A stretch of DNA of 64,000 nucleotides from CAJXZP01 sp041563475 (lineage in GTDB: Bacteria; Bacteroidota; Bacteroidia; Flavobacteriales_G; Salibacteraceae), in assembly GCA_041563475.1 (NCBI GenBank), contig JBFFMY010000001.1:74396-138395 (forward strand), written 5' to 3'. Under the pieces are notes generated by a model. It saw only the letters and a list, made by a program, of their open reading frames with translations, did no database searches and was not told the DNA's origin. Both the position numbers and the translations under genes were made by a program. Below, piece by piece: positions 43,515-52,883 of this stretch (position 1 is its first letter; every line of letters starts with the position of its first letter).

Positions 43515-44693
43515 CTACATTTCTAAGCTAAAATATTTGCCTTTGGTATCAATTTTAAGTTTTGTTCTGTTTTGTATACTGTTAATCACGTTGTCGCCCA
43601 ATAATTGATGGCGCCAGGTTTGATTTAAGGACTCATCAAAGTAATCTAAATCCCATTTCATTCTTTTGTAATTAGAGCGGTTAATTACCAATTCAGGAGC
43701 AACCTTCTGCTCACTACAGATTATTTTAATACCGAGATAAAGGATGTCCATTACGGCATCAATTCGCGGTTTAACAGGTGCGTTTTGTGAAATAGAGTCC
43801 ATTATTTCTTGCTCCTCTGTAGTAATAGGCTCTTCAAACATAGCCAAGAAAACTTTCGCATTTTTTTGTACTACATGATCGGGTAAAAGACGGTTATGAA
43901 GTAAAGATTCTTTACCTCCCTTGACTGCTTTAACAATATGTGCGATATACTTCTTTTGTAAAGCTCTTTCTTTAGGTTGATTTTTCTTTTCTGCAATATC
44001 AATGCGCCATCGGTATAAGCGTAATAGAAAAAGTTTCTCGTTGTTGTTTATTTTGTTAAGCATACTGTTGGTAAGAAACTCCTTGTTTCGGTCAATAGCA
44101 TAATATTCTGCCGATTGCATTTTATTGAATTCTTCCGTTAACCACGTTTCCCTTTTTTTGTCCCGTAATTTTTGCGCCATCTTAATCCAAAGCTGCTCTA
44201 AATAAAGCACATCATTTAGGGCATATTGCAATTGTTTTTTGGAGATTGGCCGAGACTCCCAATCTGAAACGGCCGATCCTTTATCTAGCCTAACGCGTAA
44301 TTCACCCTGAAGCAAATTGGCAAACGAAACAGGATAAGAATAGCCAATAAAACCGGCAGCTATTTGGGTGTCAAAAACATTTACCGGAAGTACGCCAAAT
44401 TGTTGGAAGAGTAATCGGTAGTCATTCTCACCCGCATGGGTAATTTTTAAAATTTCGGGGTCTGTGATCAATTTTAAGAAGGGCTTTAAATGAGGTAATT
44501 TCAAAGAATCAATCAAGTAATTCCCATGTTCTGAAGCGATTTGGATAAGACATAAAACAGGGACAAAAGTTTTTTCTCCAATAAACTCGGTATCAAATCC
44601 AATCCATTTTACCTCTTTGTTTATCGCGTAAAACTCATTTAAACCATCTAAAGTATCAATATATTGGTGGTCGGTTACCGTTGTCGTGTTCAT
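43515..44693 (-). CDS. rnd: Ribonuclease D
   Basis: A 392-residue DEDDy exonuclease: Exo I FDTEFIGEKT, Exo II ITHAGENDYRLL, Exo III YALNDVLYLEQLW, then an HRDC domain (about 210-290). RNase D trims the 3' ends of tRNA and small stable RNAs. Length and domain order are normal. It is divergent from the PhoH gene, and the 199-base gap has no other feature that I recognise. Confidence 0.92.
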   Translation of the reverse strand: MNTTTVTDHQYIDTLDGLNEFYAINKEVKWIGFDTEFIGEKTFVPVLCLIQIASEHGNYLIDSLKLPHLKPFLKLITDPEILKITHAGENDYRLLFQQFGVLPVNVFDTQIAAGFIGYSYPVSFANLLQGELRVRLDKGSAVSDWESRPISKKQLQYALNDVLYLEQLWIKMAQKLRDKKRETWLTEEFNKMQSAEYYAIDRNKEFLTNSMLNKINNNEKLFLLRLYRWRIDIAEKKNQPKERALQKKYIAHIVKAVKGGKESLLHNRLLPDHVVQKNAKVFLAMFEEPITTEEQEIMDSISQNAPVKPRIDAVMDILYLGIKIICSEQKVAPELVINRSNYKRMKWDLDYFDESLNQTWRHQLLGDNVINSIQNRTKLKIDTKGKYFSLEM

Positions 44694-44892
44694 GGCTGCA
44701 AGGTAGGAATTTTAGTTCAGTTTTGTTAAATTTATATTTCTCATGAACGTAACAATTCGTATAACCCCTTCAATTAACAACAGGCACCCTTTGGTTGGTT
44801 AATTGTTAAAAACATAATGATTTGGTAGAAAATTTTTAAAATAATTTCCCCACTTTTATAGGGCAATTTGCATCGAAATTTAACACTACACT

Positions 44893-46245
44893 ATGGCGAA
44901 GAAAAAGAAGCAAAACAAAATTTTTGTATTGGACACCTCGGTCATTCTATTTGACCACAATTCTATTAATAATTTCGAAGATAATGACGTAGCCATTCCA
45001 ATCACCGTTCTGGAAGAGCTGGACAATTTTAAAAAAGGAAGTGACACGAAAAACTTTGAGGCTAGAGAGTTTATACGCACGTTAGATAAGCTTTCAGAAA
45101 GCCATTTACTTCAGGATTGGAACAATTTGAACGGCTCTACTAAGGGTCGCTTTAAAGTGATTATGGAAAACCAATCCCGTATGATGTCAGGGAGATTAAC
45201 CGAAGCGGATATAATTTTTGGCACGAGTAAAAATGATCATAAAATTCTAGATTCCGCTGTGTTTTTAGCAGAAGAAAATCCAGAAGATTTGGTTACGCTT
45301 GTATCTAAAGACATTAATCTAAGGTTAAAAGCGAAGGCTTTGGGAATAAATGCTGCGGATTATGAAACGGGAAAAATAAACGATTTACAGGCGCTTAACA
45401 CTGGAAAAAGTCACATTGAAAATGTTCCCGATGACATTATTGAGTTGCTTTTTAAGGAAGGTAAAGTTCCGGAAGATCGTTTAGATTTTTTGAAAGTTAG
45501 AAATAATGAGTATTATGTTTTGCAGGGGGATAATAGTTCTGTTTTGGCCTATTTTAATCCCATTGAGAGGGTTCTAGAACGTATTGATAAACATAAGTGT
45601 TACGGAATTACCCCAAGAAATGCGGAACAAACTTTTGCCGTGCATGCTATTCTAAATCCCGATGTTAAATTAGTTACGTTACAAGGCGTTGCAGGTACCG
45701 GAAAAACACTTTTATCCTTAGCCGCAGCAATAGAGAGTAGAAGGCATTTTAAACAAATTTATTTGGCTCGGCCTATTGTTCCTTTAAGCAATAAGGATAT
45801 TGGATATTTGCCGGGAGACATGAAGGCGAAAATTAATCCGTATATGGAGCCATTATGGGATAATTTAAAGTTTATAAAAAACCAATGGCGTGAAACAGAT
45901 CCTAATTACCATAGAATTGAAGAAATGGTCAATAAGGAAAAAATTGTAGTAACCCCGCTGGCCTATATTCGAGGAAGGAGCTTATCTAATGTTATTTTTA
46001 TAGTGGATGAAGCACAAAACCTTACTCCACACGAAATAAAAACTATTATTACGCGTGCCGGTGAAAACACCAAAATGATTTTTTCTGGCGATATTTATCA
46101 AATTGATACACCGTATTTAGATGAGCATTCTAATGGATTATCGTATTTGATTGACCGGTTAAAAGGGAATGAAATTTTTGCCCATGTAACACTCGAAAAA
46201 GGGGAGCGTAGTGAACTCTCCAATCTTGCAGGTGAATTATTATAG
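44893..46245 (+). CDS. PIN domain-PhoH ATPase (PhoH2/YlaK-like)
   Basis: A 450-residue fusion. The N-terminal PIN nuclease domain (about 8-150) shows VLDTSVILFD and ITVLEELDNF, with acidic residues for metal binding. The C-terminal PhoH ATPase (about 240-450) has Walker A GVAGTGKT (about 265-272) and Walker B FIVDEAQNL. PhoH2 proteins unwind and cleave RNA in an ATP-dependent way. It is not tied to phosphate in this context. Followed 66 bases later by a small conserved gene with its own promoter. Confidence 0.92.
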   Translation: MAKKKKQNKIFVLDTSVILFDHNSINNFEDNDVAIPITVLEELDNFKKGSDTKNFEAREFIRTLDKLSESHLLQDWNNLNGSTKGRFKVIMENQSRMMSGRLTEADIIFGTSKNDHKILDSAVFLAEENPEDLVTLVSKDINLRLKAKALGINAADYETGKINDLQALNTGKSHIENVPDDIIELLFKEGKVPEDRLDFLKVRNNEYYVLQGDNSSVLAYFNPIERVLERIDKHKCYGITPRNAEQTFAVHAILNPDVKLVTLQGVAGTGKTLLSLAAAIESRRHFKQIYLARPIVPLSNKDIGYLPGDMKAKINPYMEPLWDNLKFIKNQWRETDPNYHRIEEMVNKEKIVVTPLAYIRGRSLSNVIFIVDEAQNLTPHEIKTIITRAGENTKMIFSGDIYQIDTPYLDEHSNGLSYLIDRLKGNEIFAHVTLEKGERSELSNLAGELL

Positions 46246-46295
46246 CTTGAGATTCTTTGCTTCGTTTAAGGAGTATATAATCGAACAAGTTTAAA

Positions 46296-46303
46296 TAGAT
46301 TTG
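46296..46303 (+). promoter_or_regulatory. Predicted -7 promoter element (TAGATTTG)
   Basis: Exact TAnnTTTG match. Its last base falls on the GTG at 46303, so that codon cannot be the start; transcription would begin at or just before the ATG at 46312, giving a nearly leaderless mRNA. Confidence 0.45.
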
Positions 46304-46311
46304 TGCTCCGT

Positions 46312-46665
46312 ATGATAAACGAGCAATTTACAGATAACGATTGGGTGGAGGCTAAACTAAAATTTGAAGCAATTTTTGGTGGGGGGATTGAAATGGATGG
46401 AATTCTGTTTTTGATTGGAATACAAGAACTAGGACAAGGGTTTCGAACCTTTGAGAAAGATGAAAAGATGAACCTGATGCATATTGCCGTTTGCAGATTA
46501 CTTATGCCATTCGGATATTACTCATTTTCACACAAAGATGCAGATGGTTGGCCTCATTATGAGAAATCGGCCATTGCGCCAGGGCTATCAAATAAAGATC
46601 AGGAAAAACTCTTAAAACAAGCGGTTATTATTTACAGTCGTACAGAATTACCGTCTGAACACTAG
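46312..46665 (+). CDS. Conserved hypothetical protein
   Basis: A 117-residue soluble protein with DGILFLIGIQELGQGF and LMHIAVCRLLMPFGYYSF, strongly conserved in Flavobacteriales as I remember them and often next to phoH. Function unknown; no signal peptide or metal motif. I chose the ATG at 46312 because a -7 promoter box ends at 46303, on the alternative GTG. Its 3' end overlaps the convergent lipoprotein gene by 38 bases. Confidence 0.7.
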   Translation: MINEQFTDNDWVEAKLKFEAIFGGGIEMDGILFLIGIQELGQGFRTFEKDEKMNLMHIAVCRLLMPFGYYSFSHKDADGWPHYEKSAIAPGLSNKDQEKLLKQAVIIYSRTELPSEH

Positions 46666-47041
46666 TTTGTTCTGGTTTTACGCTAATAGTGGTAAACCCG
46701 CAAATAGTATCTCGTGTAATAATCCATTGGGTATCAGGTAAAACATTTACAAGCTGAGAATCTAATATGTTTCCTGCACCAGTCACTAATAACACCATGG
46801 GTAAATCGAACTCTTTGGTATAGACGCCATTCTTATCTGCCTTACCTATAATTTCAATCTCACAGGGTCTATTTACAGACGATGTACAGGTCAACATTAT
46901 ATCCGCATTAGGAATTGGCACACCGTCTTTCGACACGACATGTATTTCCGCAATGGTGGGCTCAACGTCTTTCTTACAAGAAGAAACAAATAAAAACCCT
47001 AGAATGGTTGCAACTACTGCTATGTTGAATATACTTTTCAT
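46628..47041 (-). CDS. Small lipoprotein with Ig-like/carboxypeptidase-regulatory fold
   Basis: A 137-residue lipoprotein: signal peptide ending in the lipobox FVSSC (Cys-22) followed by KKD, then a beta-rich domain with VSKDGVPIPNADIMLTC and GKADKNGVYTKEF, the pattern of a CarboxypepD_reg-like or CnaB-like module. Four further cysteines could form disulfides. Function unknown. It has a good promoter upstream and overlaps the convergent gene at its 3' end. Confidence 0.7.
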   Translation of the reverse strand: MKSIFNIAVVATILGFLFVSSCKKDVEPTIAEIHVVSKDGVPIPNADIMLTCTSSVNRPCEIEIIGKADKNGVYTKEFDLPMVLLVTGAGNILDSQLVNVLPDTQWIITRDTICGFTTISVKPEQTSVQTVILYDCK

Positions 47042-47075
47042 AATTATTAATCTAAAACGGTGGTAAATTTAGCCT

Positions 47076-47108
47076 CAAAGTTAATTAGTTATCCTTGAGA
47101 GGCCTCAA
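47076..47108 (-). promoter_or_regulatory. Predicted promoter of the small lipoprotein gene
   Basis: On the minus strand TTG (47108-47106), 22 bases, then TAACTTTG (47083-47076), an exact TAnnTTTG match, 34 bases ahead of the ATG. Confidence 0.55.
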
Positions 47109-47155
47109 TATTAGTTATACCATCTCTTTTTTACAAATAAAAAACGTTGGTTGAT

Positions 47156-49561
47156 TTAAAAAGTTGCTTTAATTGAGCCAATTAAGTTTAATCCAGGAGC
47201 CACAATTCCAGAGGAATATGGTCTGTATCGTTGATTAGTGATGTTTTCTGCTCCGAACGTAAATAATAATCTCGAGTTTAATTTATATGCCGATTTAATA
47301 TTTAGAGTATACCACGAAGGTGAATATAGATTACCATTAGGATCCTGCAAATAGATATCTGGCTTTCCTAATTCTGTTGGCGCCATTCGGCTATTCGGCA
47401 TCGAACCATTGTAAATCAAATAAGCATTTACTGTTACTTTTTTATACGAGAAGATAACATGAGCGTTCGCAAATAATGGAGAAACATGTTGCAAGTATAA
47501 CCCTTCATTGTCCCTTCCGTAAGTGTAAGTTCCTGCGGCTTTAAACGTCCATTTTTTGGTTATGGTAGCTTCATAAATTAAACTTGCCCCAGCTAATTCC
47601 GCGCTGCCCGTGTTTACGAGCGCTTGAACTTTACTAAGTTGGCCATCGTAAAGAATAGAATCTTGGCCGTTAACCTGAAAATCTCTACGAACCATTGCAT
47701 CAACCAAAAAGGAATAAAATCCAGAGAGTTCGATATGATGTTGTTTTTTAGCGCCCAATTTTTTGCTGATGGAGGCATCAAATGAATACAAATATTCGGG
47801 TTTTAGACTTGGGTTGGGCACCACCACACTGCCGGGTTCAGAATCAAATACTTTCGCGATATCATCAATATTGGGTGCTTTAAATCCAGATGAAATATTG
47901 GCATTAATTTGCCACGTTTCATTCGGTCGATGCGCGACTCCCATACTTCCGGTTAGTGCTGCGGTACTTTGATTTATGGTCTGGCCATCAGGGTTAGTAT
48001 AGTATGTTGAATCAAAGGTGGCATTAAGTTTCACTTGATTATAACGCAATCCAAAAACGACCGTGTTTCGTTGACTTTGATTGATTTTGAAATTAATATA
48101 CGCAGCGTTACTCCAATAGGTTGAACCATCTGGATAGCGGGTTTGAATAGGAGTTTTGACAGCACCTGTATGCTCCATCCCAGTTGAATTAACTAGATTA
48201 TACACCGTTTCTATTCCATAAAATAATGTAGATCGCCCACTTATGGAATTATCGAAATCCAAGTTAGCAGAGAACATTCCTACATTTTCCGTTCTTGTAC
48301 GCTCAGATGACGAATCAAATTTTCTGTCTATTCTACTTTCTTCAAAGTTTTGATACGCAAGTGTTACGTTGAGGTTGTCGAATATTTTGTTCGGTGAATT
48401 TAAATTCATTGTAACGGTATTTACTAGCCATTTCTGCGGACCGTAATCCCAACGTGCGTATTTCAAAGTATCTGCATTTTTTCGCTGAATAAGGCGATCG
48501 TACCTCGGAATATCCGAGGTTGTGGAATAAATGAAACTGTAGTTAAATTTTAACCGTTCGTTTATTTTAAAACCAAATTTTTGTAGAAACGAAATACTAT
48601 TATAACCCGAAAACAGCTGTTTTTCGGTAGTTGAATTTGGTGCCATTTTATCTCCATTTGTTGTGTCCGCATAGTCCAGTCGCAAATACTCTTCTGGGCC
48701 ATGTACTCCCATTTTTAAATCGTCAAATCGACTAGCGGAAAGGGAGGTGACAGAACTAAATTTTTTCGTTGAAATTGTAACGTCTCCATGAGGAGTTAAT
48801 TCCTTATTTGCACTACTCGCCCGTATAAAAACATTTCCAGTAACTGCAGTTCCCGTATCAGAAAATTTGGTTGAAATGGTTTGAAAGTCTATTACTCCGC
48901 CCAGCGCATCACTTCCGTAAATTACAGAACCGGGACCAAAAACGACTTCGGTTTTTTCAAGCATATTGGGATCTATAGAAATTACGTTTTGTAAATTCCC
49001 TCCTCTAAAAATGGCATTATTCATTCGGATTCCATCTACCACGATTAAAACCTTATTTGCAGCAAAACCTCGGATCATTGGACTACCACCGCCCATTTGG
49101 CTTTTTTGCACAAATACCTTTCCCGTGCTAGAAATAGCATCAGCTGAGGTTTGTGGGTCTAATAGTTTAATGTCTTTTGCCGAAATAGAGGTAAGTTGAT
49201 TGGGAACCTCTTCCCTAGCCTGAAATCTTTTATTAGCGGAAAGTATGAATTCATCCAAATTCAAGATTTTGGGATGGAGTTCAAGCATATATCTTGAGGT
49301 GTATAAATCAGACTTTTTAAATAGGACTTCGGCATATGCCGCGTGCGAAATAACCAATAGGGTTTTGTCTGAAAATGGAGTGATGTCCGCTTGTCCTAAT
49401 GAATCGGTGATTACCTTATTGGATTTATCAATGGTGTAAATTAAAACCTCTGAAATTGGCTTTTTAGTGGCATAATCAATCACCTTCAAGGTTTGGGTTC
49501 TTCCAATAGCATGCGTGGTGAGCAAAAAGGCAAAAATTAGGTAATGGAACTTGGTTTTCAT
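47156..49561 (-). CDS. TonB-dependent outer-membrane receptor
   Basis: An 801-residue receptor: signal peptide (about 1-22), a short CarboxypepD_reg-like domain (about 25-95), plug domain with GGSPMIRGFAANKVLIVVDG and FGPGSVIYGSDALGG, then a 22-strand barrel ending in aromatic KATF. The plug sequence resembles those of the hemoglobin/heme and siderophore receptor group, so iron or heme uptake is the best guess, but the ligand cannot be fixed from sequence. Its start shares one base with the recO stop (TAATG), so it is translated from the recO transcript. Confidence 0.87.
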   Translation of the reverse strand: MKTKFHYLIFAFLLTTHAIGRTQTLKVIDYATKKPISEVLIYTIDKSNKVITDSLGQADITPFSDKTLLVISHAAYAEVLFKKSDLYTSRYMLELHPKILNLDEFILSANKRFQAREEVPNQLTSISAKDIKLLDPQTSADAISSTGKVFVQKSQMGGGSPMIRGFAANKVLIVVDGIRMNNAIFRGGNLQNVISIDPNMLEKTEVVFGPGSVIYGSDALGGVIDFQTISTKFSDTGTAVTGNVFIRASSANKELTPHGDVTISTKKFSSVTSLSASRFDDLKMGVHGPEEYLRLDYADTTNGDKMAPNSTTEKQLFSGYNSISFLQKFGFKINERLKFNYSFIYSTTSDIPRYDRLIQRKNADTLKYARWDYGPQKWLVNTVTMNLNSPNKIFDNLNVTLAYQNFEESRIDRKFDSSSERTRTENVGMFSANLDFDNSISGRSTLFYGIETVYNLVNSTGMEHTGAVKTPIQTRYPDGSTYWSNAAYINFKINQSQRNTVVFGLRYNQVKLNATFDSTYYTNPDGQTINQSTAALTGSMGVAHRPNETWQINANISSGFKAPNIDDIAKVFDSEPGSVVVPNPSLKPEYLYSFDASISKKLGAKKQHHIELSGFYSFLVDAMVRRDFQVNGQDSILYDGQLSKVQALVNTGSAELAGASLIYEATITKKWTFKAAGTYTYGRDNEGLYLQHVSPLFANAHVIFSYKKVTVNAYLIYNGSMPNSRMAPTELGKPDIYLQDPNGNLYSPSWYTLNIKSAYKLNSRLLFTFGAENITNQRYRPYSSGIVAPGLNLIGSIKATF

Positions 49562-50277
49562 TAATTAAAGATGGTTTCTAAAACAGTGTGGGACTTAATT
49601 TCACCAAGACCAGAAATGTGGGTCTGGTAATATGTAATAATAGATGATAACACGTTTCTTCGTTGTTCTGAATTTAGTTTAACGGTTTCCCACTCATCAA
49701 AATTTGTGCCTAATATAACAAAAAACACCTCTTTTTCAAGTCCGGTCAAATAAACATTGGTTCTAGGTACGGAATCGGAAAAAACCCCTTCCAACATATC
49801 AAAATAGTTTCCTTTTGAAAGAATGGGATAAAAGCCTAGATGCTTGGTTAGTTCCATAAGGAAAATTACATGGAAATTGGTGGTTTTATGCGGTGTATTT
49901 TCTAGTCTTATGAGTGCTTTTTCAACGAAGTTAAAGGTGGATTGATCCGGGTGTGGCTCGCGTATAGTTTTGTGTAAAACCTCCGAAAGAAATAGAGCAA
50001 TGGTGCGTTTTGAAATACTGGATTGAATATTTATAAATGGCAGGTATAACTTGACTTCCTTGGGTCGTATGAGTTTTTCAGGTGAATCAAAATTACCAAC
50101 TATTTCGAGTAAACTAAGCGGTTCGAAAAGGGCTATTTTGTTGTTTGATTTTTTTCTTTTTGCGCCTTGGATTAGCAGTCCAACCTTTCCAAAATGTTCT
50201 GAAAATACGTTAACTATTATACTCGATTCGGAGTAGTTTACTTTATGTAAAACAATGGCCTTTGTTCGCGAAAGCAT
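49561..50277 (-). CDS. recO: DNA repair protein RecO
   Basis: A 238-residue recombination mediator: OB-fold N-terminus (about 1-80; RTKAIVLHKVNYSESSIIV) and a helical C-terminal part. RecO with RecR loads RecA onto SSB-coated DNA. The zinc-binding cysteines of many RecO proteins are missing; the protein contains no cysteine. porZ (upstream) and recO are neighbours in many Bacteroidota. A TonB-dependent receptor gene follows with a one-base overlap. Confidence 0.9.
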   Translation of the reverse strand: MLSRTKAIVLHKVNYSESSIIVNVFSEHFGKVGLLIQGAKRKKSNNKIALFEPLSLLEIVGNFDSPEKLIRPKEVKLYLPFINIQSSISKRTIALFLSEVLHKTIREPHPDQSTFNFVEKALIRLENTPHKTTNFHVIFLMELTKHLGFYPILSKGNYFDMLEGVFSDSVPRTNVYLTGLEKEVFFVILGTNFDEWETVKLNSEQRRNVLSSIITYYQTHISGLGEIKSHTVLETIFN

Positions 50278-50281
50278 GAAG

Positions 50282-50289
50282 CAAATTTA
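50282..50289 (-). promoter_or_regulatory. Predicted -7 promoter element for recO (TAAATTTG)
   Basis: Exact TAnnTTTG match on the minus strand ending 4 bases before the recO ATG, which would give a leaderless or nearly leaderless recO message. Confidence 0.35.
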
Positions 50290-50313
50290 GGTGGCTACGT
50301 CTTAATTTTGCTA

Positions 50314-52635
50314 TTATTTCGTAAACATAATCTTTGCAATTTGTGAGTTGTTCCCTTCACCATCAATTCCAAAAACCAAATAAATTCCGGTACCTACAGG
50401 TTTCCCGTTCATGTCGTTTCCATTCCACACGACTTGTGTTCCTTCTGATTCTGTTGTGAAAACTAGATTTCCGGCTATGTCTGTAATTCTTACGGCACTG
50501 TTGGCAGGAAGCCCTTTAATGGCGATAGGTCCGGAGTAATTTTCGGGCACTGGATTCGGATAGGCGTATGAATCAATGGTTTGAGCCTCTTCTCCAGTAG
50601 CCGTTCCTTTATAAGCAATTATCCCATTATCCGTTCCGAAAAGAACTTCACCAGTCATTTCATTAATGGTGATGCAACGAATAAAATTGGATAATAGGGG
50701 GCTGTTTTCTGCGGTGAAATGGTGCAGTTCAGTTGTTCCGTCCGCACTCATTAAAAATACACCAGAACCTTTTGTTCCAAACCACTTCCTATTTGCCCCA
50801 TCAATAGCTATTGCTGTAACCGTTTCCGTTCCGAGTAAATATTGAAAATAACCATTTACTTCAACGATTATTCGTTGTGCATCATAGTTTGTATTTCCTG
50901 CGAATATGCTTGTTGGGGAGTAAAATACACCTACACCCTCTGCGGTACCGACCCATATTTCTCCATCATGATCTTCTGCGATACTGTATATATCGCTCGA
51001 AGGAAGACCGCCTTGGCCAATAGCTGAGTTTAGAATTTTCGACTGGTCATCCGTTTTATCTTCAATTGTTCCGTTATCATTGAAAATAAGGATTCCTTTT
51101 CCCCCTTTCGGTAGCACTACCCATTTATAGTTTTGCTGATCTACGAGTAAAGGGCCTGTTTGGTCATCAGTTAAAAACTGACCAAAACTAAAGTTATACC
51201 ACTCCTTTTCGTTAGTCAAAACAGCCAGGGCGCTAGGGTTGGAAGAATTGGCTACCCATAAGTTCCCAGAATTATCGAAATCTAAGCCACTTACAATGAC
51301 CCACTCAATATTTGTTGCGTTCTGTAAGGGGCTATTTGTGGTATTGTATACTTCAGAAACATCGTTGTTGGTGAATTCAACTAAACCACCACCAATTGAG
51401 CCGGAAAACACTTTGCTTTGGTCAAAAGGGTTGATTTTAACGGTTATTAAATCAAAAACACCGTTTAATTTGGAATCAGTGAATTTGGTGGTTTGTCCCC
51501 ATGTGTTTTCAGGTGTTCTCCAGAGCATTCCGTTGTTATTGTAGGAATTACTCCAGTTGTTTTGTTTAAGACCTGCCGCGATGTTAATTTGCCCGTTTCT
51601 AATCGCAATTTCATCCACAGTGAACGTTGCTGGACTTTGCGGGTTAATAACTTCATACCAAAATGGTTTTGGATTCTGAATCATTCCAAACGTTCTGTCG
51701 CCAACCCAAATTGTATTTTCCTTCCCTAAAATGGCCGTATTTGAATTTACATACGTCCCTTCCCCATAATTGAATATTCTATTGGTTTCTTCCCAAATTT
51801 CGTTATAGGAAGAAATGGAGCTTTCATGTGCGATAAGAACTTGATTTTCATATGCTTCTACTGATCGATTCTCTTTGCCAATAAGTCCTACAACCTCTTC
51901 CCAACTACCTGTGGATGTTCTATGATACAAAATGTCTTGCGCGGTATCGTTTGGGAAATTGGCGTATAAATCACTTTGGTACATTGAAATTATGGAATAT
52001 TCAGATTGTGGGTTGGGTAATGTAGTGTCCGTTTCCCACGTTTCGTAAAAGGTTATTTGAGGATCGTTTTTATACGCTTTTCTAATCCCCTTGACAGTAG
52101 CGGCATAAATCGTATCATTAAAAATGGTTAGGTCATTTACGTATAGCTGATCCCCGTTATTTGTAATGAAGTAAGTCTCTGTAAATTCTTTTCGCTCTAA
52201 ATTAAATTTAATAATGCCGAACCCCGTTCCGATATATGCGTAAACGGAATCCATAAAAACGCTGTTTAATGATTTGTTCCCGCCAATACTTTTGCGATGA
52301 AGATCAGAAATTGTAAAAATTTGATCGGAAGTTATGATGTCAATTTTACCGTTCTGGTACCCCACCAAAAATGATTTAGTTAGCTCGTTGTATCCTAGAC
52401 AAGTTATGCCTACATCGGATAATCCATTTGCTTTGGAAAGAAGGGAGATGGCGCTTTCATTTTTAGAAAATTCTATTAGGCCGAGTGAAGTTGCTCCAAA
52501 GGTGACATTCGAACCCTCCGCAACAGAAAATACATTGTGATGTGGCATATAATCTATCCAATCTCCAACGGCACCGTCTTGAGCAGAAATGAAAAGGCTA
52601 TGAATTAAAAGAAGAGATACGAGTACTTTTTTCAT
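50314..52635 (-). CDS. porZ: Type IX secretion system protein PorZ
   Basis: A 773-residue secreted protein: signal peptide (about 1-19), two beta-propeller regions built of two-component-regulator-like repeats (for example VGTAEGVGVFY and FGTDNGIIAYKG), and a C-terminal type IX sorting domain (about 690-773; NPVPENYSG, RITDIAGNLV, GTGIYLVFG). In Porphyromonas, PorZ is part of the surface attachment complex with PorU, where it binds A-LPS and helps sortase PorU attach cargo. It lies next to recO, as is usual in the phylum. Confidence 0.9.
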   Translation of the reverse strand: MKKVLVSLLLIHSLFISAQDGAVGDWIDYMPHHNVFSVAEGSNVTFGATSLGLIEFSKNESAISLLSKANGLSDVGITCLGYNELTKSFLVGYQNGKIDIITSDQIFTISDLHRKSIGGNKSLNSVFMDSVYAYIGTGFGIIKFNLERKEFTETYFITNNGDQLYVNDLTIFNDTIYAATVKGIRKAYKNDPQITFYETWETDTTLPNPQSEYSIISMYQSDLYANFPNDTAQDILYHRTSTGSWEEVVGLIGKENRSVEAYENQVLIAHESSISSYNEIWEETNRIFNYGEGTYVNSNTAILGKENTIWVGDRTFGMIQNPKPFWYEVINPQSPATFTVDEIAIRNGQINIAAGLKQNNWSNSYNNNGMLWRTPENTWGQTTKFTDSKLNGVFDLITVKINPFDQSKVFSGSIGGGLVEFTNNDVSEVYNTTNSPLQNATNIEWVIVSGLDFDNSGNLWVANSSNPSALAVLTNEKEWYNFSFGQFLTDDQTGPLLVDQQNYKWVVLPKGGKGILIFNDNGTIEDKTDDQSKILNSAIGQGGLPSSDIYSIAEDHDGEIWVGTAEGVGVFYSPTSIFAGNTNYDAQRIIVEVNGYFQYLLGTETVTAIAIDGANRKWFGTKGSGVFLMSADGTTELHHFTAENSPLLSNFIRCITINEMTGEVLFGTDNGIIAYKGTATGEEAQTIDSYAYPNPVPENYSGPIAIKGLPANSAVRITDIAGNLVFTTESEGTQVVWNGNDMNGKPVGTGIYLVFGIDGEGNNSQIAKIMFTK

Positions 52636-52867
52636 TTTTTGATTCTTCGATTATTTTACTTCCGAAAACAGAAGTTTCTATAATTTATTGTACAATATAG
52701 TAATCTGACTAGCTGAAACAGAATAAAAGATTTTAAAACATTGCTAATCAGAGTATTAGATTCAATTCACTGTGATGCGTTTTTGTAAAAAAAATGACCT
52801 GTAACATTTGGCTCCCAAAACGCGTTCATTTTACCTTTAATTTTCCGTTCTAATTTAAAAAAAAGGA

Positions 52868-52883
52868 TGTTTCACGTGAAACT
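52868..52883. promoter_or_regulatory. parS-like centromere site
   Basis: TGTTTCACGTGAAACT matches 15 of 16 bases of the consensus parS palindrome TGTTTCACGTGAAACA. It overlaps the last bases of mnmG and lies beyond porZ. ParB binds such sites and, with ParA and SMC, organises and segregates the origin region. Confidence 0.88.
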
